A DNA stretch of 64,000 nt from contig JALLLT010000012.1 in assembly GCA_025266875.1 (NCBI GenBank), positions 496,001 through 560,000 of the forward strand, written 5' to 3'. This document shows positions 45,132 through 56,944 of the stretch, piece after piece. Each line of letters begins with the position of its first letter. Within the stretch, counting starts at the first letter, position 1. Under the pieces are notes generated by a model. The model was not told the DNA's origin. It saw nothing but the letters and a program-made list of their open reading frames with translations, and did no database searches. The DNA is from Fennellomyces sp. T-0311. Lineage: Eukaryota; Mucoromycota; Mucoromycetes; Mucorales; Lichtheimiaceae. A program made the translations under genes and the position numbers.

Positions 45132-47584
45132 CTACTGATGACTGAGCCCCACAACACCTGTGATCCATCCACCTGCCATCTTGAACACGGTGCTTGAACC
45201 TTGCAGCTTTGAGAATCTAACAGCAACCAGTTGCGGTTTAGGGATCTCAATTTCGATCGTAAACACAGCCATGCCGTCTTTCTTTTTGTTCCTAGCAACG
45301 ACTGTATCAGTGGATTGGTTCGTAACAGTCTCGTTGTTAGGCCGCTCATCCATGGAATGCCGTTGTTTGGTGCGACCAAAGAAGGAAGTTGTCATGGACG
45401 ACGTTAGATGCGATAACAATGGGAGTGATAGACGACGAAGCCGGTTAGGCTGCTCAGCACCGAGTACCAGTTCTTCGCTACTTAGCCGCGCAGTGGTTGC
45501 TGTAGTTTGACTGCTGTTGCGACTACTGCGTCGAACGACTTTGGGTGGCGAGTTGCTGTTGGTGCGATGCTGATGATGATGGTGCGGATCTTCGCTGCTT
45601 TTTTTAGATGCATCACGCAGGGTCAGGACACATGTCAGTTGCGAATGGGATTCTTGTTGGTAACTGATACCCATAAGCTGACAGGTGAGTTTGAGCAACG
45701 TCATAAAGTCACGTTCCAACGGTATCCGTCGCGAGATCGGTGGCTGATCGGATGTGGATTCGACGCTTGAAAGGGAGGAGGTTGATGTGCTAAGGGAGGA
45801 TGACAAGGAAGGTGGATGGGATCCGCGTCGGTCGAGATGGTAATAATACACTTGATCTTTAGTCAGTCTTTGGACGACTTTGGAAAGCTTAAAAGGTTTC
45901 TTGCTGTCTTCTTCCACGTGATTCGGTTTCAGACGCAATGCTAATGCCTGTACAGGCGATCGGATTCTCAAACTATCCCACCGTTCGGCAGATCGCATGC
46001 CCAATCGGCGAGTGCGTGAACGTATGGACTGGAGAAGCTCGGACCGCAGTACTTCAATGTTTTCGTGTCGATAGTGATAATGGTGCTGATGAAGACGATG
46101 ATTCTGATGGTTATTGTTTGTGGTGGATGACGAAGGAGGTGAAGATGTGATTTGGGTTGTGAAGTAGGTCGATGGATTGATTGGATGATAAATTATAGTG
46201 TGTTTGCTGTGGCCTTCTAAATTCCGGTCGCGTTCCAGATCTTTCATGAATTGACGTCTTGCGCGTCGTTCTCTCTCTGCACGATCGGTACAGTCCGTGT
46301 CGTCGCCTACAATCTCATCGTAGGCAGTCTTGGGTACGTCTGCGAAGGGACATGGTAGCTCTCCAAACTTTGTCAACCACGGATCCTCCTTCAATGCCTG
46401 CCGCACTGTCATGCGCTTCCGCCGGTCTGTTTGTAGGCATTTGCGGATGGTTGTCTGCAGCTCGGGACTTAGTGTACTTGGCATGGGATAATTGCAATTG
46501 CAAACATCCTTTTTAAGTTCGCCTACAGCTGTAAAAAGGTGTTAATGTTATGTAATGCAACTTTTTTAAAACTTTAAAAATACTTACTGTGCGCATGGGA
46601 AAAAGGTTCAAAGCCGGCTGTCATCCGAAATAATGCAATGCCGAGACACCAACAATCCACTTCAGGTCCAAAGTACTTTTGGCCGGTGATGATTTCGGGA
46701 CTGTAGTAAAGCATTGAGCCTATGATACTATATAAGTATACATGGTTTTTTTTTTGAGAAAAAGAGGGCGTAAAAACATACCGCATATAGTTTTCAGCCG
46801 CTGCAATCCAAATCGATTGCCTAGACCAAAATCTGCTAATTTGACAACGCCGTCGGGCGTGACCAGGATATTGGGTGTTTTCAGATCTCGATGAACGACC
46901 CACCGATTGTGACAGAAGTAAACTGCCGAAATGATTTGGCGGAATAGGTGTCTTGCTTCATCTTCAGACAATGCGCCTCCTTTTTTATGCAAGTGTTCGT
47001 CCAAGTTCGTGCCAGGAATATATTCCATTACCAAAAACAAGGAGTCGCACGTTTCGAACGTCTCGAATAACTTGACTATGTTTTCGTGATCCAACATTTC
47101 CATCAAGTTTATCTCCCGTACCAAACGGGACATTACTCGATAATCATGTGCTTGCTTGTCAATGATCTAAAGGGGTACATGTTAAACTCTCTTTTCAATG
47201 GCCGAATTTTATGTAGGAGTTTTTTTTTTTGTGGGAGCAATGACAAGAGTAGGAGGATCAACTTGTCATTGTTATAAAACCCCTTTTTATGCTTACCTTG
47301 ACAGCCACCTGTTTGTCTGTTTCCAAATGTTTGGCTAACATGACTCGGCTAAATTTGCCGTTACCAAGGGGACCTAAAAACTTGTACGGTCCGATTCCGT
47401 TCAATAGCGTATCCTGGTTACCGTCAACAGCCGTTGTCGATGAATTCGAGGATGTCGTGTTTTCTGTCGATTTTCCCGTTGTAGGCGTAGGTGTCGCTGG
47501 CTTTTCCTTCTTTTCGACGACAGACGGCCGTCGCTTTGGTTGAAGCCCCCGTTTGAAGGATTGCGTAATACTCTTGATCGTCAT
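45132..47584 (-). CDS. Ser/Thr protein kinase, CAMKL type, with KA1-like C-terminus
   Basis: Four exons (47584-47297, 47166-46782, 46719-46588, 46528-45132) give 733 residues. The kinase domain covers about 63-330: glycine loop LGNGKFSRV, the lysine in QVAVK at the first splice, HRDLKTPN, DFGLGNRF, then SPE where APE is usual, and DCWCLGIALF. A basic, Ser/His-rich linker of about 250 residues follows. The last about 110 residues carry a hydrophobic domain with LERDFMTLLKLTCQLMGISY, and TIEIEIPKPQLVAVRFSKLQ followed by a Gly-rich end, as in KA1 domains of MARK/Kin1/Chk1-like kinases. KA1 domains bind acidic lipids or the kinase itself. Probably a polarity or stress kinase. The exact subfamily is not clear. 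Confidence 0.88.
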
Positions 47585-49099
47585 TAATGCTTAGGGGACG
47601 TTCGGGCGGCAAAAAAGTATGGGATATGCTAAACGGGCCAGGGGTGAATACGAACAAACTGGGAGTTCAAAAAAATATAGTCGTCGAACTATAATATGCA
47701 TTTAGTTGAACTTTATATCTCGAATTTCAGAGTCATTATATAACCATGAAATGATACATACTGTTGAAGCGATTTCTTTCTGGTCACACAACACAACACA
47801 CACAATCACACGTACAACAGCACGGACGAGGCTTTTGCTTCTTTTGTCGATAAGAGGGGAAAGTGGCAAGGAAAATAGAGAGCGATGTTTGTTTGCTGAA
47901 AAGTGGAAAAAAGAAAGAAAGAAAGGGTAAAAATAAACGGAGAAGATGATAAAGAAGAAAAAAAAGCAAGGGAAAATCCAAATGTTACAAGAAGCTTCCA
48001 ACACAAAAAAATAAGGGGAGAAAACGGAGTGCAGAATAGAGCATCAGCAGCAGTATCGCCTATATCCTCTCTCATCTTACCTCAATATGACTAACCAATC
48101 ACGCCAAAGTTGCTGCTGCAGCATCCTTTGTGTCTTGCCCCCTTACTTTGGTTTCAGCTGGTTAACAACATATGCATTTGTCGGGGACCATTTGTTTTTT
48201 TTTTTCTTTTGATAAACAATATAAACGTATCTGTAGACATATGTAAACAAGAACCCTGATCCACGTCAGTGAGTGCCCGGAATATCCGAAAACAATCAAT
48301 TCTTTTCTTTTTTTTTTCTTTTCTTTGGCGATTACCTTTTATGGACAATGCACGTTATAATCCACAAGAAAGAAGATCATCGTATCTCCTGAAAGAGCGA
48401 CTGCTTATACTTCTGTGCACTGTGGTAGTCCACGTGTCGACCCACAGGTGGCAAAGAAAACTATTGAGCACGCCGGATGATCACGTATATATCCTTTAGT
48501 GCAGATGCATCCTGCAGTGAAAAAAAAGAATACATGAAATCACGGTTTACAAATAAACCCATTTTAAAAAAAGACCATCCAATGATGTAATTTCCCATCA
48601 GTTATCTCTCTCTCGCTCTCTTTTTATCACTGCGCTCGGATCATTTCAGTGTTACCCTTCCGGCGAACAGACGCTCTTTTTTTTACAACTGAGATTATAT
48701 TTTTTGGCTATTTGCTGATCGTCACCGTATCACTTTCTCCTTGTTGAATATCCAACCGCTGTCATTCCATGGAATCGTTCTATTATCCTTCTCCCTCGCC
48801 TCCGATCAACAACATAGGCGCAGTATGATATATGCGCGGACATAGCACTAAATGCATAAGCCGAGCCGATCACATTACTGCATGCATGTCGGATGCAAGT
48901 GCTTAACCTCACCAGTTTAAAGTGCCACCATTTACCGCGGCTAAAAGTTGACGTGTTTTTTTTTGTTTTGAGACAACACAATAGTTATTATATTTATATT
49001 ATATAAAGGTGAAATTATTTGGGACGATGGAGACAAGTTCGTGATGAAGGATGAGGGAAAAAAAAGGACGAAAGCGATTTAAAAACTCTTTGGTGTTTT
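47585..49099. other. Intergenic, promoter side of the kinase gene
   Basis: About 1.5 kb. Several purine- or pyrimidine-rich low-complexity runs occur (for example GAAAGAAAGAAAG near 47910 and long T runs near 48190 and 48310). No coding pattern was recognised. Confidence 0.5.
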
Positions 49100-50057
49100 T
49101 TACATGGCCAAAGCAATAGCAGCAGCGACGGCACCACCTGCAACAGCAACCAAGGTCTTGCCTTGAGCACTGAGGTGCATAGCAGCACTCTCATCAGATT
49201 GAGCGGCCTGGCTGGCAGTGGAGGTACCAGTGCTCTTTGCGTCAGAGGACTTGGCACCAGTAGCGGCAGCATTGGCGGGGGCAGCACCGGCTATTTAAAA
49301 AAAGTATGAGCATCCCCATTTTTGGAAAATGGCAATAAAAAATCAACTTACAGGCCAAATGATAAGGTCGGGCAGTACCGTTACCCTTGAACTTGAAAAC
49401 ACCAGAGTAACCCCAGGACTTGGCATCGTCAGTTTGACCGACGCGGATCCAGTAGTCACCAGAAGCAAAGTCGTTCAAAGGATAGATCTAGGTTGAATGA
49501 ACTTAGCAAGTCTTTCTTTTTCCAATTGAATGATATGGTAATAGATATTTTACCTCGTACGACTTAACAGAGCACTTGACAGGTGTCTCTGGGGCAGTGA
49601 CGTAGGCGACCATGCTGTATGCAATAATATTAGTCCTGATCTCCACGACGATCATTGTTTTTCTGTCTCTTTACTTGGAGTTGGTTGCGTTGCCGTTCAT
49701 CATCTGGATATGGCAGTCCTTGGAGTTATCAGCGGCGTCCGTGTTCCAGGTGATGTTACCACGTCCACCAGAAGTCTGTTACAAACAAATATTTAGTCCT
49801 ACATTCAATTACATAACAAATCATCTCTCGCAATTAAGAGACCACCCTTCCACCCCTTTTCAACATTTGAAGGGGGATGGAGAGGAGCACATGTAATTTA
49901 CCCAAGTGGTGTCAGCCCAAGGAGTGATGACCTATATATTGGTTGTGAGTCAGATTGAAAGGTCGTCGATTATGAATTGCAAACGTACGGTAATAGTGGC
50001 AGCTGCAGTGCTAGCAGAGGCAGCAAGGGCAAGAGCGGACAAAAAGAGAGACTTCAT
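49100..50057 (-). CDS. Kre9/Knh1-like secreted GPI-anchored protein
   Basis: Six small exons (50057-49989, 49931-49902, 49775-49675, 49614-49554, 49487-49352, 49290-49100) give 195 residues. A clear signal peptide (MKSLFLSALALAASASTAAA) is followed by one Kre9/Knh1-like domain: ITPWADTTWTSGGRGNITWN, CHIQMMNGN, IYPLNDFASGDYWIRVGQ and WGYSGVFKF. The tail is Ala/Ser/Thr-rich and ends in a hydrophobic helix (TLVAVAGGAVAAAIALAM) with small residues before it, a normal GPI signal. Such Ser/Thr-rich GPI proteins sit in the plasma membrane or wall; the role is probably structural in glucan or chitin wall building. An upstream Thr-Gly-Thr-Ser-Thr run may be O-mannosylated. Confidence 0.9.
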
Positions 50058-50560
50058 TGTTGATTAAGAAACGAATGGAATGGCGCCCAAAAGAGGAGAA
50101 ATTTGGTAAAGACTGGTGGAGCGTGGAGATGTGTTGAGCAAAAAGAGGCAAGGTTGCCGTAAAATGGGAGTAACGATTGCTTTTATAGCAGGCCCTTGTT
50201 GCGCTGGTATATGAGAAATTTTATTAATAGTGGAAAGGAAGGTAATAGCGTGACACAGGCGGGTACATCGGGGTCGGGGAAGTAGCTCAAAACAAGTGCA
50301 ATATCACGTTCTGTGACCCCAGAAGAGAAGCAGACGGATAGGAATTGGGGAGACGTATTGATACCCAGCCCGAGCAGACCTTGTCATCTGTCGTTTCTTT
50401 TGTTGCGGTGACTCTATTAAACTGCTCGAGAATGGACGTTCAGCAGTTCCACGCATTCACGAAAAGTAGGCTTGCTCGGTGCGACTTGATCAATGCGAAG
50501 GCACTCGTGGCTCTAGAGTTTTTAGCGTTAATATATGAACGTTGCACAAAGTTTTAGCAA
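50058..50560. other. Intergenic, promoter of the Kre9-like gene
   Basis: About 500 bp. A possible TATA-like GCTTTTATAGCAG lies near 50180, about 120 bp before the start. Nothing else was seen. Confidence 0.4.
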
Positions 50561-53485
50561 TTAGTTTACCGTGGTAGATATGGAGCAAAGCACCGGTTTA
50601 CCCAATACACTGTCGAGAAGGCCCACTTGTGCCTCGTACGACATGAGCTTAAACTGCTGAGCGGAGACACCCAAAAGGGTCTGCCATTACACGAAATAAA
50701 AATGAGTTAACCTTGATTGGCTTAAATGTCCTTGGTTGCCACCGTTTTCACTTTTTTCGGTAACCAACAGATTTTCTTCTGCTTCTTCAACGTGCTCTCC
50801 TATCTCTTATTCTGTATTACCTCTTCACAACCGTACGCTGCAATCGTATGATCCTGGCCGTCATCGAGTCCCCATTGAATACACCCGTCCCTGGCTGCCG
50901 TAGAATTGGATGAAGAGTGGCTTTTGAATGCGAGCATTACTTGTTCCTCGGGGACGGGGCACTTGCAAAATCCGCACATGCGCTCTCCAACAGCGCCGCT
51001 TCGTTGTGTATCATGATTTCTATGGACTGCCTGGAAACATACTGTGTCTATGTGCCAAATTTAGCGTCAAGCACGCGCATCCCACAAGATTAACTTTAAA
51101 ATGAACTTACGTGCATCCGTGGTAATAATGTCGGCTGGCACTATTCCGTCGTCATATCCATCTGTTCCTCCTGGTTCATAGCAGTCGCCCATAACCAGCG
51201 TGCCTCCCGATGCCCTCAATTTCCAACCAACAACGGTGACATTGGCTTGCCATGAACCTGAATTTTCAATTTTATGCAAAGGGGTAATTTGTCGTAAGCT
51301 ACTGCTTGTCAATAACCCCTTCATCATTGAAACTTGGAGATAGATGTGTGTTACCAGCTATTTTTTTCTCAAAGAAACTATTTATGTAGCTTACTATTAT
51401 AGATTTCGGTACCACAGACAGCGCTTCCGTTGACAAACCAAGTGGCATTACTTCCAGCTTGTTCGATAGATGATGTACTTAGACCTGTCAAAAGCACGTA
51501 TTGGCCAGGTTGTATTTTCCTTGCTTTCCGGCCCGCTTGCTCCCATAGTGTCACGTCGATTTTGCCTAAACCAAAGTCGGATTATTATACTTTATAGATC
51601 AATTTTCATTACCTGTGGAATCCACTATCCTCATTGCGTATCGATCCATTCTTGCTCCGCTACCTTGTTTGGTGAAAGGGTTCTGTAATGCAATAAATCA
51701 TCCAATTTAGCACCAACGTCAATGTTCTTTTCAATGTTGCACCATACATTGCTCGCGATTGCTGTAACTCGGCATAATAACGTAATATTTAACATGCTCG
51801 GCTCCAGGTCCCGGATATAGATTTGGTTCGGATATGTTAGACAATCCATGTATCCCTAACATCGATCTTTTTTTCAGTTCTTGTCACGACTATTAGCCAT
51901 TTTAATACGTACTTCTTCATCGCGTTCAACAATGCCTTTCTTCCGTCGTTTAGGTGAACTTGATTGCGAACTGCCTAGAAGGCTATGACGTTGAGAAGAT
52001 AATTGGCTTCCGTCCATATCCAAGTTATTCACACCGGCCAGTCTTGCATCCTTGTCGGACATGTGAAATAGCACGGTATCTTCACTGTATTCAAACACGA
52101 TATCAGAATGTGACTTTTGGCTTTCTGTCCGTGCAGATGGGAATCCTGGATTGTATAGGCCAATATAATCACCCTGAGAAAAAAAGATGAACACGCCATG
52201 TTTTCCAAACAAAGGGTTCTCTTTGGGACACTTTACCCTAACGAACATGCTTGCAAGGTGTGTCTGTTGATCATAGAGAGACAGCACGGCGGCGTCATGT
52301 TTATGGTTCATATCAGTAACAAACAGATCTGTCCGTCGTAGCTTTGTATTCTCGCCCTCATCTTCTGTGATCAAATCTTGGTTGACGTTTTGATTGCCGG
52401 CGATATGTTCTGTTTTCTCCACATGGATGACCTAAATTAAACGAGGCGCCATGTGAGATAAGAGGATACGTGCATATGCATTTCGTGTACCTTGAGCCAC
52501 AGTTTGTGTAGTTTCCGACTTCTCTTGCCCCATATTCCATTCGGTTGAATAACACTGGCGAGTGAGTCGGTAAATTCGCCACGTATGAACTCGGCATCGT
52601 TGGGTGTGAGGACAAACATCAAAAGCTGTGTAGGCGGAACTCGTGCTATGCGTGAAATACGATCAAGATCCTTGTTGTCATACTGTGATGAGATGGGAGA
52701 ATTGATTTTGGGTGCACAAAACATGCGCATTGTACGGTTCTGACCATAAACGGATATTTCAGCAAAGGTGGATCGTCAGGTTTGCCATAGTTACCTTTAG
52801 AAACGGTGATGCAGATTTCAGCGATGGTCGTGAGGATGTGATCCAGTCATTATACTTTGGGTGCATGTACATGTCCATGGCTTTGAATGAGATATCATCA
52901 GACACTGTAACGAGCCGTAATCATGGAGTTAAGGATCCATATCGCTTGGTAACACTTTGGTCGACATGTAAAAAAAAGGATATAGATATTGGCTTGCGGG
53001 ATAAGCTCCCATTGTTTGACAGACACTTCCAGGGCAGCTGCACGTTGATAGTCGTACATGGACTGGATCGTGTTGAAGACTATGCAAGAGTCAGAGTGAA
53101 ATGGTAGCACTTTACAGGTAGCTTACCGGTATTGAATCCCTTGGCTTGCTTAAAAAAGGTACGCTCCCACTTCAAAATATTAAATATGCTGATCGAAAAC
53201 TCTTTGGCTTCTTACCTGCAGCTCAAGTTCACCCAAAGCAATCGCATCCGTTAAGCCTGTTGAATATTCACCAAGTAATCCTGCCAATGTCGTAGCCACC
53301 CATGACCTGTTTTTTTTGTTCGGTTGGTGAATCAACCAGGCAACGTATTGATCTTGAGAATCACGTTACCATGGTATTTGAATGGACGAAGACCAGTTGC
53401 TCTTGTGAGGATTTGCGCTGTGTTTTTTTATGAAAATTGCTTTCAGATCGTCCTGAAGACGATCGACGGCATCACGAAATTCCAT
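50561..53485 (-). CDS. Multi-exon OB-fold protein, possible ssDNA-binding factor
   Basis: The gene starts at ATG 53485 (MEFRDAVDRLQDDLKAIF) and ends at TAA 50561-50563. Early exons fit (LAGLLGEYSTGLTDAIALGE, then WERTFFKQAKGFNT), but the middle splice sites are only partly solved. Later parts show OB-fold strands: RIVDSTGKIDVTLWEQAGRK with GQYVLLTGLSTS, HDAAVLSLYDQQTHLASMFV, and WGLDDGQDHTIAACG. A CGFCKCP element may be part of a zinc ribbon. The end, LLGVSAQQFKLMS, resembles the LLGxSAxE helix seen after the last OB fold of RPA1-like proteins. This suggests an RPA1/MEIOB/RADX-type protein acting in replication or meiotic recombination, but that is an inference from strand patterns only. Confidence 0.6.
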
Positions 53486-53701
53486 GACGCGAATGGGCAA
53501 TATTTACGGGGAAAAAGAAACGCGTCCTACAACGCGACACTCAGAACACGAGGTTTAGACGTAAATGAAGCTGACATGCTCATTACTGTTTTTATATACA
53601 CGATAAGAAACGAAAAAAAAAAAGATAAAAAATGACATATGCTGTAAAATGTATGGAATTGAATAAAAAGGTGGGGTGTTTTTTGCTTGTGGCTACGGCT
53701 T

Positions 53702-54296
53702 TCACTCGTCCATTTCCATGCTCTCGACCTTTTCTCCTTCGACCTTGGCTGCCTGGAGTCTCTTCTTGGCCTCCAAGGGTGCAAGCTCGATGTTCTGTTG
53801 CACCACTCTGAGATCGTCCGCCTTCTCTCTCTCGTAGTTGCCCGCCATACGGTTCTTGTAGAACACCTTTTCACGCTTGGCCCGAATCTCCTGCACACGC
53901 TTCATGGCCTTGACCGTCGTTGCCATGAGGTTACGATCATAGCGTACAGGAACGTTGCGTCGTTTCTCGAATTCAAACGTAGAATCCTGTTTTGACAATT
54001 AGTGAACCACGCAGTGATAAAGAGCAATTAAAGAAGAAAACTTACAATGACCATTTCCTTGCCGCTGGCCTTACGGAAAGCCTTGGTCCAGCGAACCTTA
54101 CGGGGATTACGCTTCATTTTAAAGTTCTTGTGGCATTTTGATCGGCAGAATCGAAACGTCTAATTGTAACTTAAAATCAGTATTGATCCATCATTTGATT
54201 GGAATCCCCATATACCTTGGCGTCGTTGCGCACAAACATCGTGCCGTGACCCGGGTAGCATGGACCCGAGCAAAAGTAGCAACGATCAATATGCAT
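53702..54296 (-). CDS. RLP24: Ribosome biogenesis protein RLP24 (RSL24D1, eL24 family)
   Basis: It is a placeholder on pre-60S particles that is exchanged for ribosomal protein eL24 in the cytoplasm. Three exons (54296-54216, 54159-54046, 53986-53702) give 159 residues, close to animal RSL24D1 (163) and shorter than yeast Rlp24 (199). The zinc ribbon is [20 protein letters not shown] with a second Cys pair in [34 protein letters not shown] and [16 protein letters not shown] are typical of RLP24 and separate it from eL24. A lysine-rich helical tail ends in an acidic patch. It diverges from the shugoshin-like gene with 340 bp between the start codons. Confidence 0.95.
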
Positions 54297-54636
54297 GAGG
54301 TGTTAAAGGGTTACGAGCAACAGTTCCTTCGCCCCGAAAAACATCTGTAAAAAAAACTCTGTGACACTCCGCTAAGCCAAGTGATTAATTTGATTGGTCT
54401 CAGGGCACACTGCACTTGACAGCTGGCAACAATTTGCATTACGTCGCCATAGCTCTGCCATGGATACGAAAGCACGATTGGTTATATCAGAGAATATTTC
54501 TTGTTGAGAGAACCGCCTGGCTCCATTCAATGTAGCGTTTCAAATATGAAGGGCAGTAAATCAAGTCAGTCAGTCATGCGCATAAAAGATTTTGAAGGTG
54601 AGGAGGGGCATAGGACCTTCTTTATTATTTCTACCA
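54297..54636. promoter_or_regulatory. Shared intergenic promoter of RLP24 and the shugoshin-like gene
   Basis: 340 bp between two divergent start codons. No TATA box in a usual place was evident. Divergent transcription from one short region is inferred from the layout only. Confidence 0.4.
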
Positions 54637-55158
54637 ATGCCTGACGCGTCTCCAAAGGTAACAAAAAAAGAGAGCTAGCTTTGTGTTGGAGATTGTAATT
54701 TCGGAATTGAGTAGCGATTGCACAAGTTTTCAACTTCACCGTACTACATCGAGAAGTTTGAAACGTTTAAACGGATTCATACACAACAGAACCACGAACT
54801 AGCGCGAGTTAACTCCATGTACGCAATCAAGATTCAAAAACTTGAAAACGAGGTGATTGCATTGCGAAATGAGAATCTTGAACTTCGTGTACGACTGCTC
54901 CACTCAGAGCATAACGTGATACAAGAAGGCACGATCCAAGATCCGCCGGAACCAGAGCCACACATCTGCGATACTCAGCTGAACAATCGATCTGGAGACG
55001 AAAAGCGGCAGAGCGATGGAGGACAGCAGCATAACCGAAACACGGAAGTGAACAGGGTCGCACGACGTGTTAGGTCACCTGTAAACTATGCCTTGCCTAG
55101 CATCAAGAGAAAGCTACGGAAGGGTGATCCATATACATTCAAGACATGGCCAGAATAA
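54637..55158 (+). CDS. Shugoshin-like protein, very short
   Basis: Two exons (54637-54657 and 54727-55158) give 150 residues. Shugoshin protects centromeric cohesin by recruiting PP2A and binds phosphorylated H2A. The N-terminal coiled coil (about 25-65) has the family pattern: HELARVNSMYAIKIQKLENE followed by ALRNENLELRVRLL. The C-terminal basic motif RRVRSPVNYALPSIKRKLRK (about 122-141) matches the shugoshin C-box (basic residues, V-x-Y-x-x-P-S-hydrophobic). The linker of about 55 residues is acidic and polar. Known shugoshins are several hundred residues long, so only the two conserved ends are kept here. If the single-exon start were used, no good ATG exists; the tiny first exon supplies MPDASPK. 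Confidence 0.72.
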
Positions 55159-55253
55159 TTTGTCTATCGCTCTCCATGGTTTAATGATTGTTTTTATATG
55201 CATACCATATTGTACAAGGAAATGTAATGGGGAGGGGTTGTCTTTTTTCATTA

Positions 55254-56944
55254 TTATTTGCGTTTCTCCATCGCAAGCTTGTTGGATAGATTTACAATTT
55301 GGATCCATTCGTTTTCACTAGGTGGGCCCGTCCTATTCAGGGTATCGCGCAACAGTCGAACATACTCATCCATTTTATGAGGGGATGGCGCCGTATTGTT
55401 TGCTATCCGAATATTCAAAGCCATGAAGATATCGGTGACAGCGCGCTTAAAGTCCTTTTGCTGTTGCATCTCCTTTCTCATGCGTTCGATCTGTTGTTGT
55501 GTCTCCTGCAATCTCTTCTCTACTGATTTGACCTCATTTGCTTTCTCCTGGGCCTTTTTTAAATCCTTCTTCGTATCCTCCAATCGTGCAGTAAGATAAT
55601 CAATTTCTGTTTGTTTAAGTGACTCTTGGGTAATGCGGCTGGTGGATGATACGAGAGCAGTGGATGGTGCTGGTGTTGGTGCGGATGCTGGAGTAGATGG
55701 TTTTGGCGGTTTTAATGGTGGTGTAATCATTTTAGGTGTTGATGGTGTTGATGAAGACATTACGCTAGCGAGACCAGTTGCTGCTGCGCTGGAGGTATTG
55801 ATGATGGCTGTAGGTCGGGGTTGGGATTGCTGTACAAGACTCAGCGATTGTTGTTTTTGCTTAGCAGGAGGTTTGCTTGTAAGGGCAAGTTTCGGTCGCT
55901 TCGCTTCACTGGATCCGTCGGTCTCACCTAATAATCGTCCTTTCACAAGCTGATTGCTCATTTCAGTCATACTGCTATCGCCATTGACTCCATTGCTATT
56001 CCCAACTTTGTTTTCCTTGAACTGTTTAGGTGGACTACTCACAAGAGGTGAAGTAGATCGCTTTGCAGGTGTGATGGGATCTTTGGTGATATTTCCTTCA
56101 GCAGCATGCGTATGTTGAATACAATATACTCGATTATGAATCGGCATAGGGTATCCCACATGGATAAGGCCTTGATGGACACCACATTGCGCATGAAAAT
56201 ATCTATCGATAGGTGTTATTCAATCTCGAAAACCCTTTTTTATCGATTCTAATCCATACGTTGTACATCCAGGATATTCGCATCGAATGCAGAGACCTTG
56301 CAGTTGGTTACAAATGGAGCATCGCTGAAAAATTTGTTAGTCAGTAACGCATGCTGGATCCCCAACAAAACATATACCTGAGTATTTAGAATACTTTTGT
56401 TGTAGTGATATGGTTCTCTCTCGTGCTGCACATCTTTATTATATGCTGCACAAACAATATGCATGAATTCACCTGGATGTGCAGCCCGCTTCATTGCCCC
56501 TGTTTGCTGGGGACAGCAAACGACTTCCTATTGGGTACAGTTCAGCTTTCTTATCATATAAGAACCCATAGTACAATCATACCACTTTCTTATTAAACCG
56601 TTTTGCTTTACAGCGTTCACAGTACCAATCATTTTCGGGTATATGGGCAACACCATAACATACTAAAAAAAATTCCACGTCAACATTTTTCTGTAACAAT
56701 GCGCGTGAACAGGGGTCATTTACGTTGATGCACCGGCATGTCACAATCTATAATCAATGTGTTTAGGCGTGTATGTTTCATAATATATAATATATCTACC
56801 TTTCCCATCGCAATAGAGAATTTGATTAGATGTCCTGGAATCCCCGTTATCACAGACTTCGCACTTGTCCTGTGTTACATGTAACAGTCAATGTCAACCA
56901 GAATAAACAGTAAAAAGATTATTTTTCCGCACCTCTTCAGCCAT
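55254..56944 (-). CDS. PHD and extended-PHD finger protein with coiled coil (JADE/BRPF/AF10-like)
   Basis: Seven exons (56944-56933, 56869-56800, 56747-56724, 56662-56583, 56527-56378, 56324-56260, 56202-55254) give 449 residues. The PHD finger is CEVCDNGDSRTSNQILYCDG, then CDMPVHQLCYGVAHIPENDW and YCERC. It is followed at once by an extended PHD: VVCCPQQTGAMKR, then FMHIVCA, CSICNQLQGLCIRCEYPGC, and YFHAQCGVHQ. This PHD/zinc-knuckle/ePHD order is that of JADE, BRPF and AF10/AF17. The C-terminal half is Ser/Pro/Thr-rich, then a coiled coil (LTARLEDTKKDLKKAQEK). No bromodomain or PWWP is present. AF10-type proteins combine PHD-ePHD with a coiled coil, so that is the closest layout. Likely a histone reader. 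Confidence 0.88.

Noticed and set aside
49612..49896. 94-codon plus-strand ORF
   Set aside because: It is antisense to exons and introns of the Kre9-like gene, which has consistent splice sites and motifs.
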